49,465 bases of DNA from an uncultured Saprospiraceae bacterium (GCA_937959275.1 CALGLU010000016.1:1-49465); one strand, 5' to 3'. Positions 27,544 through 35,597 are shown, counted from the first letter of the stretch. Program-made: numbers and translations. Notes: generated by a model not told the origin, from the letters alone.

Positions 27544-28316
27544 TGAAGCAAGATATCATATATCAATATTTAGATGGTGAATTGAGTGGTGCAGCACTAA
27601 GCGACATGCAAAAGCGAATCAACTCAGACAAATCGTTCGCAGAAGAAGTAGCACTCATCGAAGACATGAGGTCATTTTCGGCCAGACAACAAAAAGAAAC
27701 GAAGGCTAAATCTGCCATTCGTGCTATTGGGGAGCAATACAAACCTCGACAACTTGAATCGCAAACTGCAGAGTTAGAAATTGATGATGCAGAACCTTCA
27801 ACCGTTCAATCCTCAAGACGTAAGTTGTTGTACATGATACCAGCTGCGATCGCTGCGGTTGTCTTATTGGGAATTTTTATTACTCAAACGATGACGACTA
27901 ATCAGTTAAGTTCAGAACGTTTGTATGCAAGTTATGCGACTGTTGCCCCTTTGTCATTTTCGACCAGAGAGTCGAAGACAGATGAATCTTTATTAAAAGC
28001 TCAAACTTTATTTAATGATAAAAACTATACCGATGCACTCACTTATTTTAAACGGATTCTTGACGAAAACCCTACGAATAGCAAAGCTGTCTTTTATCAA
28101 GGGTTTGCTAAAATAGCAAGTGGTGATGTAGCAGGTGGAAGAGCTGATTTAGAGACCCTTTTATCCAATGCTTTGTATCAGCACACCGCTCGATTTCATT
28201 TGGCATTGTCATACTTGAAGACAGATGATGTGGATTTAGCAAAGGCCTTATTCTTGGAGATTCCTCAACGGTCGAATCATTATGGGGATGCGCAGGAGAT
28301 CTTGGGTCAGCTGTAA
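27543..28316 (+). CDS. Single-pass TPR membrane protein, putative anti-sigma factor (module 2)
   Basis: I start at the ATG at 27543, overlapping the sigma-2 stop; an upstream TTG reading would begin inside that gene. The 257-residue protein opens with MKQDIIYQYLDGELSG, the short DGEL-type helix seen at the start of anti-sigma factors. A charged cytoplasmic part (to about 90), one membrane helix (about 98-117; MIPAAIAAVVLLGIFI) and periplasmic TPRs follow (about 155-257; AQTLFNDKNYTDALTYFKRILDENPTN..AVFYQGFAKIASGD). Same layout as the protein at 21392-22063. No zinc-binding motif. The anti-sigma role is an inference. Confidence 0.78.
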   Translation: MKQDIIYQYLDGELSGAALSDMQKRINSDKSFAEEVALIEDMRSFSARQQKETKAKSAIRAIGEQYKPRQLESQTAELEIDDAEPSTVQSSRRKLLYMIPAAIAAVVLLGIFITQTMTTNQLSSERLYASYATVAPLSFSTRESKTDESLLKAQTLFNDKNYTDALTYFKRILDENPTNSKAVFYQGFAKIASGDVAGGRADLETLLSNALYQHTARFHLALSYLKTDDVDLAKALFLEIPQRSNHYGDAQEILGQL

Positions 28317-28326
28317 ACGATCTCAT

Positions 28327-28412
28327 TTTACCTTTACTTTGTTACAGATTATTTGATTATTTACCTTTATTTTGTTACAATATATTCGTATAATTACCCT
28401 TATAATGTTACA
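28327..28412 (+). promoter_or_regulatory. Three 20-bp direct repeats with exact 33-bp period
   Basis: The repeats start at 28327 (TTTACCTTTACTTTGTTACA), 28360 (TTTACCTTTATTTTGTTACA) and 28393 (ATTACCCTTATAATGTTACA), with 13-bp spacers of unrelated sequence. The last ends 14 bases before the ATPase start. Each unit contains TAccTTT and TTTG elements of the Bacteroidota promoter, so they may be overlapping promoters or operator half-sites placed about three helical turns apart. Confidence 0.65.
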
Positions 28413-28426
28413 AATGGTAGTAAATA

Positions 28427-29785
28427 ATGCGATTTAAACGACACATAACCAAGGAATTAGAGAGATGGAAGACAAAGCCTAACCGAAAGCCCTTGTTGCT
28501 AAGAGGTGCTCGCCAAGTCGGCAAGACCACACTGGTGATGAGTTTTGCACAACAATACACATATCACATCGTCTTAAATCTTGAGCGTCCAGCACATTTG
28601 CAATACTTTATAGATTTTACAGATGCGCATACGATTGTAGAAGCTTTATTTGCTACACATAGTATTCCATCCAATCAAAAAGGACAGACACTATTATTTA
28701 TTGATGAAATACAAGAGTCACCTGAAGCCATTGCTTTATTACGTTATTTTTATGAAGATGTGCCAGAGCTACATGTCATTGCTGCTGGCTCCTTGTTAGA
28801 GCATGTTATGCAAAAGGTAAAAAGCTTCCCAGTAGGTCGTGTTGAATATCTATATGTTCACCCTTTAAATTTTATCGAATTTCTCGAAGCAAAAGAACAT
28901 GAAGGAGCCTTAGCTGAAATCCACAAATTACCAACTACCCAGTATGCGCATACCTTATTGAAGACCTTATTCCATGAGTACGCCATTATAGGCGGGATGC
29001 CTGAGATTGTAAAAACACATTTATCGACTGAAAGTCTATCTGACCTAACGGGAATTTATGAAAGTATTTGGGCGACCTACAAAAACGATGTAGAAAAATA
29101 TGCAATGAATAAGACTGATGCACGCGTGATTAAGCACATTATTCAATCAGCACATTTGTATGTAGATCAACGAATCAAGTTTCAAAATTTTGGCAATTCA
29201 AATTATAAATCGCGAGAAGTAGGGGAGGCAATGCGTAACTTAAATGATGCACGGATTATACAATTGATTTATCCAGCTACAGATACAGTCCCACCGATTC
29301 GTCCCGATTTAAAAAAATCACCTCGCCTACAATTTTTAGATACAGGTTTGGTCAACCACGAATTAAACATACAAGCAGATATGCTGGCACTTGAAGATTT
29401 ACATACTGCTTACAGGGGAGCAATAATACCGCATTTAATGACGCAAGAACTCATGTCTATAAATACATCGCAATACAAGCAAGCTAATTTTTGGGTAAGA
29501 GAAAAAGCACAATCATCAGCTAAGGTAGATCTAATCATGCCGTACAAGGATAAAATTATTCCCATTGAAATCAAGTCAGGTAAAGAAGGGAAACTTAAAT
29601 CACTTCATCAGTTTGTCGATCGAGTGGATCATCCCTATGCAATCAGAATGTATGCTGGAGAATTTAAAGTAGAACGCCATCAGACAGCCATTAAAAAGAA
29701 GCCGTATCTATTAATGAATTTACCTTATTATTCAGGAACAAAGTTGCCTGAGTATATAGAGCATTTTGTGACTAATTATGAATAG
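28427..29785 (+). CDS. AAA ATPase with DUF4143 nuclease-like C-terminal domain
   Basis: The 452-residue protein carries an AAA_14 ATPase domain with Walker A GARQVGKTTL (about 27-36) and Walker B TLLFIDEIQES (about 87-97), then a winged-helix/DUF4143 region. The C-terminal part has ANFWVREKAQSSAKVDLIMPYKD and IPIEIKSGK, the E..D..ExK pattern of the restriction-endonuclease-like fold (about 358-386). Such proteins are abundant in Bacteroidota; their targets are unknown and some appear linked to mobile DNA. The three-repeat control region lies immediately upstream. Monocistronic; it sits between module 2 and a transposon. Confidence 0.9.
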   Translation: MRFKRHITKELERWKTKPNRKPLLLRGARQVGKTTLVMSFAQQYTYHIVLNLERPAHLQYFIDFTDAHTIVEALFATHSIPSNQKGQTLLFIDEIQESPEAIALLRYFYEDVPELHVIAAGSLLEHVMQKVKSFPVGRVEYLYVHPLNFIEFLEAKEHEGALAEIHKLPTTQYAHTLLKTLFHEYAIIGGMPEIVKTHLSTESLSDLTGIYESIWATYKNDVEKYAMNKTDARVIKHIIQSAHLYVDQRIKFQNFGNSNYKSREVGEAMRNLNDARIIQLIYPATDTVPPIRPDLKKSPRLQFLDTGLVNHELNIQADMLALEDLHTAYRGAIIPHLMTQELMSINTSQYKQANFWVREKAQSSAKVDLIMPYKDKIIPIEIKSGKEGKLKSLHQFVDRVDHPYAIRMYAGEFKVERHQTAIKKKPYLLMNLPYYSGTKLPEYIEHFVTNYE

Positions 29786-29917
29786 ACGTTCTTCTTTTCT
29801 GAATGAGCCAATTTTATAAAAAAAAGAAGATAAGAGTTTTATGAAAATTTTGGCAACGATATACTTGTATAACCCAAAATTATGAATGATATAGCATACA
29901 CAATTTTAATAATCGCA

Positions 29918-30127
29918 TTATCTTTTGTTTTTCTTTGGGTTTTTAAATCGATCAAAAAGATATTTGCCGAAGGCAATAATAAAAGCACTTAAAAAAGAAT
30001 AAAGAGAAACTTTGAATACATTTTCAAATGTTAGATTTACTTTATCTAAAGGGAAATTGAATATTAGTATACTATATGCTATAGTAAGAATTATAAAAAG
30101 AAATGTAAGTGTCTTGAGTTTAAGCAT
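29918..30127 (-). CDS. Small transposon-borne membrane protein
   Basis: I start at the ATG at 30127, which overlaps the previous gene's stop as ATGCTTAA; upstream ATGs would overlap it further. The 69-residue product has two hydrophobic helices (about 7-26, TFLFIILTIAYSILIF; about 36-55, VFKVSLYSFLSAFIIAFG) and a basic tail (RFKNPKKNKR). It is the last gene in the transposon. No family was recognised; it might be a passenger or an accessory protein of the element. Confidence 0.55.
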   Translation of the reverse strand: MLKLKTLTFLFIILTIAYSILIFNFPLDKVNLTFENVFKVSLYSFLSAFIIAFGKYLFDRFKNPKKNKR

Positions 30128-30401
30128 TGATGAGTACATATAGTTTGATAATTCCTTTTTCAATTCTTGCCTTAGCACTAGAATTTCTATAAGACATTAC
30201 ATTCTTAAAATCGAACATTTCCGCAATGTCGGCGTCTTTGATTTTAAGAGCATTCTTAACGTCTTTGATAGTTAGTTCTGGTTTCTCTATTGCCTTATCT
30301 AGTTGCTTATTAAAACCATCTTCTAACTTCAAATTGTTAGGGTAATGCTTACGCAGATTTTCTGCTAATGAGTTGTTTGTATGTGAGTCTTTTTTCGGCA
30401 T
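30120..30401 (-). CDS. Small transposon-borne protein, helix-turn-helix-like
   Basis: This 93-residue, charged, helical protein is encoded with a 53-base overlap with the end of the transposase gene and an 8-base overlap with the small membrane protein gene. The part TIKDVKNALKIKDADIAEMF followed by MSYRNSSAKARIEKGI looks like a helix-turn-helix with a recognition helix, as in small regulatory partners of Bacteroidota IS1595 elements. Function not established; regulation of transposition is plausible. Confidence 0.6.
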   Translation of the reverse strand: MPKKDSHTNNSLAENLRKHYPNNLKLEDGFNKQLDKAIEKPELTIKDVKNALKIKDADIAEMFDFKNVMSYRNSSAKARIEKGIIKLYVLINA

Positions 30402-31290
30402 TTGCTAAAGTTACGTCAAATCTTGAACCATCTGTTAAGTCACGATTGTTATATCTGAATGCTGCTTCATTTACATAAGCATATAGATGGTGATCTGATG
30501 TTTGAAAATAAGTACCTACAATTGTTCTTTTGAAGTGTGACCAGAAGTTTTCTATTCCATTCGTGTGTGCGTTTCCTTTGACGTATTCGCCTGCACTATG
30601 ACAAACGATCTCTCTATCGTATTCTTTATTTAAAGCGTTGTAAGCACCCCATTCGTCAGTATATACCTTTGTTCCTTTTTCAACTACATCTTCGATAATG
30701 GGCTTAATAGTTTCACTCTTAGTATTCTTTACTGGCAATGCATATACCTTACCATTCCTTTCTAAGATTCCAAGAACAGGAGTCTTTGATTTTGTTGATC
30801 TACCTTGAGCGTTTTTCGTTTTCTTGTTAGCGTGCTTGTTCTTTTCTTTTCCACCAACATACGTTTCGTCAATCTCGACAGGCTTAGAAAAGTTAGGAGC
30901 GTCAACATCAAATACAACTCTGATTCTATGTAACACAAACCAAGCTGTCTTTTGCGTAATCTTCAAGTCACGGCTTAACTGGTGACTGCTAATACCTCTC
31001 TTGTGCGCTGTGAAAAGAAAGATTGCTATAAACCATTTTCTAAGGCTCAATTTGCTATCATGAAAGATCGTACCTACTCGAATTCCAAATTGCTTTCTGC
31101 ATCCGTAACACTTGTATCGTTTTGTTTTCCCTTTTAACTCATTCACATTTTCAGACGCACAATACGGGCAAGTAGGAACGCCGTTCCACCTCCATTTAGC
31201 TAGGTGTTCTGCACATTTAGCCTCTGAGTCGAAATAGTCTACTAATTCAAACAAATTATCGAAATCCCGTATTTGCTTTTTGTTACACAT
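30349..31290 (-). CDS. IS1595-family (ISXO2-like) DDE transposase
   Basis: The 313-residue protein has an N-terminal zinc-ribbon domain (CPYCASENV and YKCYGCRKQF, four cysteines at about 42-67), a helix-turn-helix (ISSHQLSRDLKITQKTAWFVLHRIR) and an ISXO2-like DDE domain. The latter has VEIDETYVGGKEKN (first Asp at about 143), VYTDEWGAY (second) and a C-terminal NGIENFWSHFKRTIVGTYF helix with H and E/N residues. Length and order fit the family. It is the mobilising enzyme of the element with ends at 29852 and 32646. Confidence 0.92.
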   Translation of the reverse strand: MCNKKQIRDFDNLFELVDYFDSEAKCAEHLAKWRWNGVPTCPYCASENVNELKGKTKRYKCYGCRKQFGIRVGTIFHDSKLSLRKWFIAIFLFTAHKRGISSHQLSRDLKITQKTAWFVLHRIRVVFDVDAPNFSKPVEIDETYVGGKEKNKHANKKTKNAQGRSTKSKTPVLGILERNGKVYALPVKNTKSETIKPIIEDVVEKGTKVYTDEWGAYNALNKEYDREIVCHSAGEYVKGNAHTNGIENFWSHFKRTIVGTYFQTSDHHLYAYVNEAAFRYNNRDLTDGSRFDVTLANAEKRLTYKQLISRKSA

Positions 31291-31381
31291 AATGAGTAAT
31301 TATAGCATAAAGATAAGCATATACTTATTAAATGTCAAGTATATACCTATCTTTTTACATTGGAAGTTGGGGTATTACAGA

Positions 31382-32185
31382 TTAACTTGCTTTTCTTGAA
31401 AGGAGCAATGGCAAATATTCTAAAGCTTTGGGGTCGCGTTCCTCAAAGTAATTATACGCTCTCATCGGTATCCAATGATTTTCTAGATACCCAATAAAAA
31501 GAGGTAAATACATATTTGGATATTGCCTTGCTTTAACAATCAATTTGCTTAATGGAAAATGGTGATCGTAACGCTCGAAATCCAAATTGAGACTTGGGTA
31601 GTATTCTTCAAGATATTTTGGGAAAAGCTTCCCTACACTCGTATCTGGTCGCATCTCTTTACCATCGAAAGCCTTGTCTGGAATTAAATAGCCTAACATT
31701 TCAAATTTTCCGTACAACCTTAGGTAAAGTTCAGATATAACTGAAAAATACCCAGTGTCGACATTCCTCCAATTCAAGTTAAATCGCTTAACGAATAAAT
31801 GGTTTGAACTTCCATAAGAACCTGTCTTTCTTATTTGTGGTAAAACTTCTTTAGTAACCCATCTCTTAAATTTCTTAGCTATAGGCTTATTGCTTTGAAA
31901 GATCAAGGCATATAAGCCGCTTTCAGTAACGATATTAGTCCTTTGTTTCCTACCTATTGAATCTATGACCTCAGTTTTACTTAGGTCATCTTCATGCACA
32001 CGTTTAAGTGTTTCTGTAGGGTTTGTTAGTTTCAAAACAGAACAAACATCGTTTGCAACGTACCAGTGTTCTCCCTCGAAATAGACTGATCTAATAGTGA
32101 ATTTTTGATTCTCGTGTGAGAATTTAAATAACTGAATGTTAGGGGCTTTGTTTTTATCCCTCATAAAAGAAAAATTTAGAGCCAT
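31382..32185 (-). CDS. Bro-N and P63C domain protein (transposon cargo)
   Basis: The 267-residue protein has an N-terminal Bro-N domain (about 20-118; FTIRSVYFEGEHWYVANDVC, ESGLYALIFQSNKPIAKKFKRWV, VLPQIRKTGSYG). A C-terminal P63C domain follows (about 165-250; GKLFPKYLEEYYPSLNLDFERYDHHFP, YLPLFIGYLENHW). Bro-N proteins are typical phage and mobile-element DNA-binding proteins, often antirepressor-like. The true start may be the ATG at 32164 (MRDKNKAPN), since the first seven codons overlap a trace of methyltransferase-like sequence in another frame. It is a cargo gene of the IS1595 element. Confidence 0.85.
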   Translation of the reverse strand: MALNFSFMRDKNKAPNIQLFKFSHENQKFTIRSVYFEGEHWYVANDVCSVLKLTNPTETLKRVHEDDLSKTEVIDSIGRKQRTNIVTESGLYALIFQSNKPIAKKFKRWVTKEVLPQIRKTGSYGSSNHLFVKRFNLNWRNVDTGYFSVISELYLRLYGKFEMLGYLIPDKAFDGKEMRPDTSVGKLFPKYLEEYYPSLNLDFERYDHHFPLSKLIVKARQYPNMYLPLFIGYLENHWIPMRAYNYFEERDPKALEYLPLLLSRKAS

Positions 32186-32204
32186 TAAACCTTAAACTAA
32201 AGCA

Positions 32205-32300
32205 TCCGCTACCAGCAAAAGGGTCAACAACTTTGCGTTAAAAAATAACGTCTTTTAAAACTTGTCTTTTGATAAAAATTGCCGTAAAGCTTTGAGGGGT
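32205..32300 (-). pseudogene. Trace of a DNA methyltransferase (DPFAGSG motif) in the transposon
   Basis: On the minus strand, one frame reads IKRQVLKDVIF, a TAA stop, then RKVVDPFAGSGCFSLRFNGS before stopping. The core DPFAGSG (32225-32205) is the S-adenosylmethionine-binding motif I of DNA methyltransferases. The frame is too short and interrupted to be functional. It overlaps the start of the Bro-N gene, so it is probably what is left of a methylase gene that once sat here. Could be chance, but the motif context is good. Confidence 0.4.
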
Positions 32301-32354
32301 CAAAGTAAAATATTACTTTTGTACCGTCTAACACTCGAATACGAAAGACAAAAT

Positions 32355-32386
32355 ACAGCCTTGCGGTCTGCTAACCTCAAGGCTGT
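32355..32386. terminator. Hairpin in transposon right arm
   Basis: ACAGCCTTG (32355-32363) and CAAGGCTGT (32378-32386) form a perfect 9-bp stem with a 14-base loop inside the transposon's non-coding right arm. No strong T-run follows. It could be a terminator protecting the element from outside transcription, or a structured RNA element. Confidence 0.4.
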
Positions 32387-32457
32387 TCTCATTTAAAAGA
32401 ACGAACCGCAAATATAAGTCATTTTACTATATTTTTTAACAATTGATATTTCTGTGA

Positions 32458-32586
32458 TTATCCACATTGTGTTAATTAAGTAGTTATTACATAGTATAAC
32501 TTTGTTTAATACGTGCATGACATGTCGTAAACACTTATATAACAAGTATTTATATATATGGGGTGAGATAAGCTAAATGTGGATAA
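32458..32586. other. Pair of perfect inverted DnaA boxes in AT-rich DNA
   Basis: TTATCCACA (32458-32466) and its complement TGTGGATAA (32578-32586) are both perfect matches to the E. coli consensus DnaA box, facing each other across about 110 bases of very AT-rich sequence (with TTAATTAAG, TATATATATG). They are within the last 190 bases of the IS1595 element. The arrangement resembles a mini-origin or a DnaA-responsive control site. Confidence 0.5.
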
Positions 32587-32692
32587 CTATTTTGAAAAAG
32601 AGTTAATGAATTTTATTTAGGTGGGTTACAGAAGTATATCGTTGCCAAAATTTTTATTCAAGCCAATTCTGAAAAAATGAATATTTCAAATA

Positions 32693-35188
32693 CTAATTTA
32701 CACCACCATTGCCTTGATTACAACCATCGATAAATGCCTCGAAAATAGCTCCAGCCATCACCTCAAATGGAAAGTCTAATGTAATGTCAACAGCTGCATC
32801 ATAGTCAACCTTGGCAGCAGTACCAATCAATTGCGTAGATAAGATCGTTCCAGATGTTTCATAGTCGGCGATACCAACTTCAGTGCCTGACAAAGAATGC
32901 TGAGCTGCACAATCTGGATCTAGATTTGGAAGACCAGCTGTTTCATCTATTTGGCTCAGCCAATTGCCATTCACTAATTGCAGTGAACGTCCAATCGGCT
33001 CTGTGCTAGATTCTGAGACACCAATATCCATGCTTGTTATGCCTACAGCAGGACCACTAGAAGCTGTCATCGTGCCTTCATAACTAATAAACTCGCAAAG
33101 GAGAAGACTAGTGCTTAATGCGACGCCGTCTGGATCTCCATTTTGGATTGAACTTGGATGCCAAGTGTAATAGCTATAGTTGGCATCTGACTGACCTAGA
33201 ACAAAGTTATTTAATGTCTTTGACTGATACACTGTGCCTCCATTTCCATTATACAATGAAATCGTATAGTTGGATAAAGCAGTATGCAGAGAATTAGAGA
33301 CTGCAATTTCAATAAACTCATTGACGTCACCGCCTGCATTGTCATAGGCAATTTCATTAATGAATATTTCTCCGCAGGTGGGCGTGCAATCTATAGGGAC
33401 TATCTGGATGGTATCGCTGGAGCAAGTAGGCATAGCAACATTGCGAACGACAATATCAAACAGTGTCGTAGATGTATTGTTTGAAATAGAAATAGGGATT
33501 GGACTAGCAGTGCCTGAGCCTAATACCACCTGTCCATTTGTGATATCAATGACTTCAAAAAGTGAGGAGCCATTCATAATCGTAAAATTGATATCAAAGA
33601 CAAAATCTGTACCTGTGCATTGGGCATTTACGATTGAGGTGTTTGTAATCTGACATGTATTGCCATTGCTATTCACGTCGCCAAATGTCTGTCCGATTGG
33701 TCCGATCCATTGATCATTGATCAATTGGAGAGATTGTGCCACGGGTGTATTCTCAGTCTCCATAACAGAAAAATCTAGGGATGGCAAACCTGCTGCTGGT
33801 CCATTCGTTGCAATAAAAGTACCTTCGTAACTCAATAACTCGCAGTGCTCTCCATTTTTAGATAGACCAAGACCATCTGGTGAGCCATTTTGAATACTTG
33901 ATGGACTCCAAGTATAATAAGAGGCAACTGAATTTGTCATGCCGAGTGCAAATTGGTCGAGGGCCAAGCTCCCATAGGCCATTCCATCTCCACCATTATA
34001 CAAAGTCAGAGTGTATTCAGACAAGTTGAGGGCCACTGCTGAGGGAACAGAGACCTCTATAAATTCATTGACATCTGCATTCATATTATCATAGTGAATT
34101 TCGTTAATGACAATACCATCACAACTCGTGTTGCAATTTGGAAAATCTAATCGAATGCTCAATTTGACAGGGTAATGGTCAGACATTTTATACAATTGAT
34201 CTTTGATAAGACTTGCGCCAGCAGTAGCATTTGAATTCAAGATATCAGGGTGGCCAACTGTGGCATAGCTGTCTGAAATGTATGTCAATTGATTGCTGCC
34301 TTGATCTATTGCTTGATTGAATAAGATCATATCAAACCGATCGTCCAATCCTCCCGAACTACCTCCATTTCCAAATTCACTTTGGCTTGTTCGAGTTGAC
34401 TGTGTATACTTACTGGCTTCTGATGTTTGGTTTCTAATCCAGCCACCAAGCGGATCCACAAATTGATGTTGGAATGATGAATTTGTCATAGTGACATAAG
34501 CAGGTTCATTATCTGCATAGAGATTAAAATCGCCTCCCATGATAATATTTCTTGTCGTTGGAATCGTATCAATGTAATCCATAAGATCAAGCGCTGATAA
34601 TTGACGTCGGTCTCTATCTGCAAGCGTAGTGCTTGTTCCATTTCCATTGCTCCCTTTAAAGTGGCCAGTATGGAGTTCAAGTCGAATCGTTTCTGTCGGA
34701 CATTCTGTGGATATGAGTTCTACTATGAATCTAGAGTTGGCTCTAGGCGCAATGTGCGAATCGCCATTTGGAGAAACTTGAAAGTTGGTTCGAGGCAGTT
34801 CTATATGGTCAAGCAAGTCCATTTTATCAGCATTAAAAATGATCATGTTGCCTAAGCCACTATACGAGTAAAAGTTTGATGAGTGTGCATAAGTCTTATC
34901 TAGTGTTCCATTTGTATTAAGTTCAGCGACTAAATCCTCAGCGCCAAATAAAGCCTTACATTCTTGCAGCACTATAATGTCTGCATCTTGCGATTCTATA
35001 ATGTCTCTAAAGTAAATATGACGCGAAGCGTCGTTGCCAAATGAATTAGTATTCGAAGGGTTGGGAAAGTTAAGTACGTTGTAATAGATGATGTGTAAAT
35101 CCTCTGTAGACTGAGCATTAACATCAAGAGTTGCTAAGCAGATTAATAAGGAAGTTGCGATCAATAGTTTGATTGCATTCGTATTCAT
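32693..35188 (-). CDS. Secreted endonuclease/exonuclease/phosphatase-fold protein with two lamin-tail domains
   Basis: The ATG at 35188 is chosen because it gives a signal peptide (MNTNAIKLLIATSLLICLAT..VNAQS). The 831-residue protein has an EEP domain (about 30-355) with IVLQECKALFG, LHTGHFKG, IMGGDFNLY and SDHYPVKLSI containing the catalytic Asn/Asp/His set. Two lamin-tail (LTD) domains follow at about 365-500 and 610-740 (VINEIHYDNMNADVNEFIE and INEIAYDNAGGDVNEFIE), then a C-terminal 3-coathanger-like end (FEVMAGAIFEAFIDGC). Likely an extracellular nuclease or phosphodiesterase used for nutrient scavenging. It is monocistronic and ends 39 bases beyond the transposon insertion. Confidence 0.88.
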   Translation of the reverse strand: MNTNAIKLLIATSLLICLATLDVNAQSTEDLHIIYYNVLNFPNPSNTNSFGNDASRHIYFRDIIESQDADIIVLQECKALFGAEDLVAELNTNGTLDKTYAHSSNFYSYSGLGNMIIFNADKMDLLDHIELPRTNFQVSPNGDSHIAPRANSRFIVELISTECPTETIRLELHTGHFKGSNGNGTSTTLADRDRRQLSALDLMDYIDTIPTTRNIIMGGDFNLYADNEPAYVTMTNSSFQHQFVDPLGGWIRNQTSEASKYTQSTRTSQSEFGNGGSSGGLDDRFDMILFNQAIDQGSNQLTYISDSYATVGHPDILNSNATAGASLIKDQLYKMSDHYPVKLSIRLDFPNCNTSCDGIVINEIHYDNMNADVNEFIEVSVPSAVALNLSEYTLTLYNGGDGMAYGSLALDQFALGMTNSVASYYTWSPSSIQNGSPDGLGLSKNGEHCELLSYEGTFIATNGPAAGLPSLDFSVMETENTPVAQSLQLINDQWIGPIGQTFGDVNSNGNTCQITNTSIVNAQCTGTDFVFDINFTIMNGSSLFEVIDITNGQVVLGSGTASPIPISISNNTSTTLFDIVVRNVAMPTCSSDTIQIVPIDCTPTCGEIFINEIAYDNAGGDVNEFIEIAVSNSLHTALSNYTISLYNGNGGTVYQSKTLNNFVLGQSDANYSYYTWHPSSIQNGDPDGVALSTSLLLCEFISYEGTMTASSGPAVGITSMDIGVSESSTEPIGRSLQLVNGNWLSQIDETAGLPNLDPDCAAQHSLSGTEVGIADYETSGTILSTQLIGTAAKVDYDAAVDITLDFPFEVMAGAIFEAFIDGCNQGNGGVN

Positions 35189-35439
35189 AGCGGTGAATAG
35201 TTGTAAGTCATCTGCAAGGTAATGCTTTATGATGCAGAATGACACCTTGGTGTAAAGTATTGATCACTTTGTCGTTATATACCTTAGATTTAAGCTATCC
35301 CTATTTTTGGGTATTTTTAAAAGCTGACTTGAATCTGAATATTTATTGATCTAACTTGACTAGACGTTAGAGACATTTACTTACTCTACTTTTCTATTGT
35401 ACTTCCATGCGTTGCGGAGCTCTAGTTGTCATGAATCAG

Positions 35440-35545
35440 CTAGTGGTTTGTCAAGTATAAATTGACTAGATGAATTTGATAGTAACGACGTGCATGTGCA
35501 AAATATGCCAAATGCACTAGTCAAGTTTATCTTTACAGACCACTT
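35440..35545. repeat. MITE-like repeat, copy 2 (short form without the central hairpin)
   Basis: The ends are AGTGGTTTGTCAAG (35442-35455) and CTTTACAGACCACT (35530-35543), imperfect inverted repeats. The inside matches the family (AACGACGTGCATGTGCAAAAT), but the central palindrome is absent, apparently deleted. Internal CTAG sites near both ends (35467 and 35514) show the full-length outer arms that copies 1 and 4 lack. Confidence 0.75.
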
Positions 35546-35597
35546 GTGCAATTTTATTGATATTTAATAATTAACAGATGCCCATTGGGTCAAGTCT

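Larger units (their letters stand above)
29844..32654. mobile_element. Complete IS1595-type transposon with cargo genes and 8-bp target duplication
   Basis: Terminal inverted repeats lie at 29852-29875 (starting GGCAACGATATACTT) and 32623-32646 (its complement at the right end), 22 of 24 positions matching. They are flanked on both sides by the identical octamer AAAATTTT (29844-29851 and 32647-32654), an 8-bp target duplication as expected for IS1595. The 2.8-kb element carries the transposase, two small overlapping genes and a Bro-N/P63C gene, all leftward, and a 440-base right-hand non-coding part. It appears intact and probably recent. Confidence 0.9.

Noticed and set aside
16297-28316. 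Identification of the modules as type III-E CRISPR (Craspase) accessory genes
   Set aside because: No gRAMP (Cas7-11), Cas1/Cas2 or CRISPR repeats are in the window, and the TPR-CHAT proteins here carry signal sequences and membrane anchors. Only the gene logic is similar.
28327-28412. Three short direct repeats as a degenerate CRISPR array
   Set aside because: Spacers are 13 bases and repeats 20 bases with mismatches, there is no cas gene in the window, and the position before a gene start fits a control region.
32230-32320. A frame on the minus strand reading FYFDPSKLYGNFYQK as a methyltransferase DPPY motif
   Set aside because: The second proline and aromatic residue are lacking and the frame is short; only the DPFAGSG trace was kept as a candidate.
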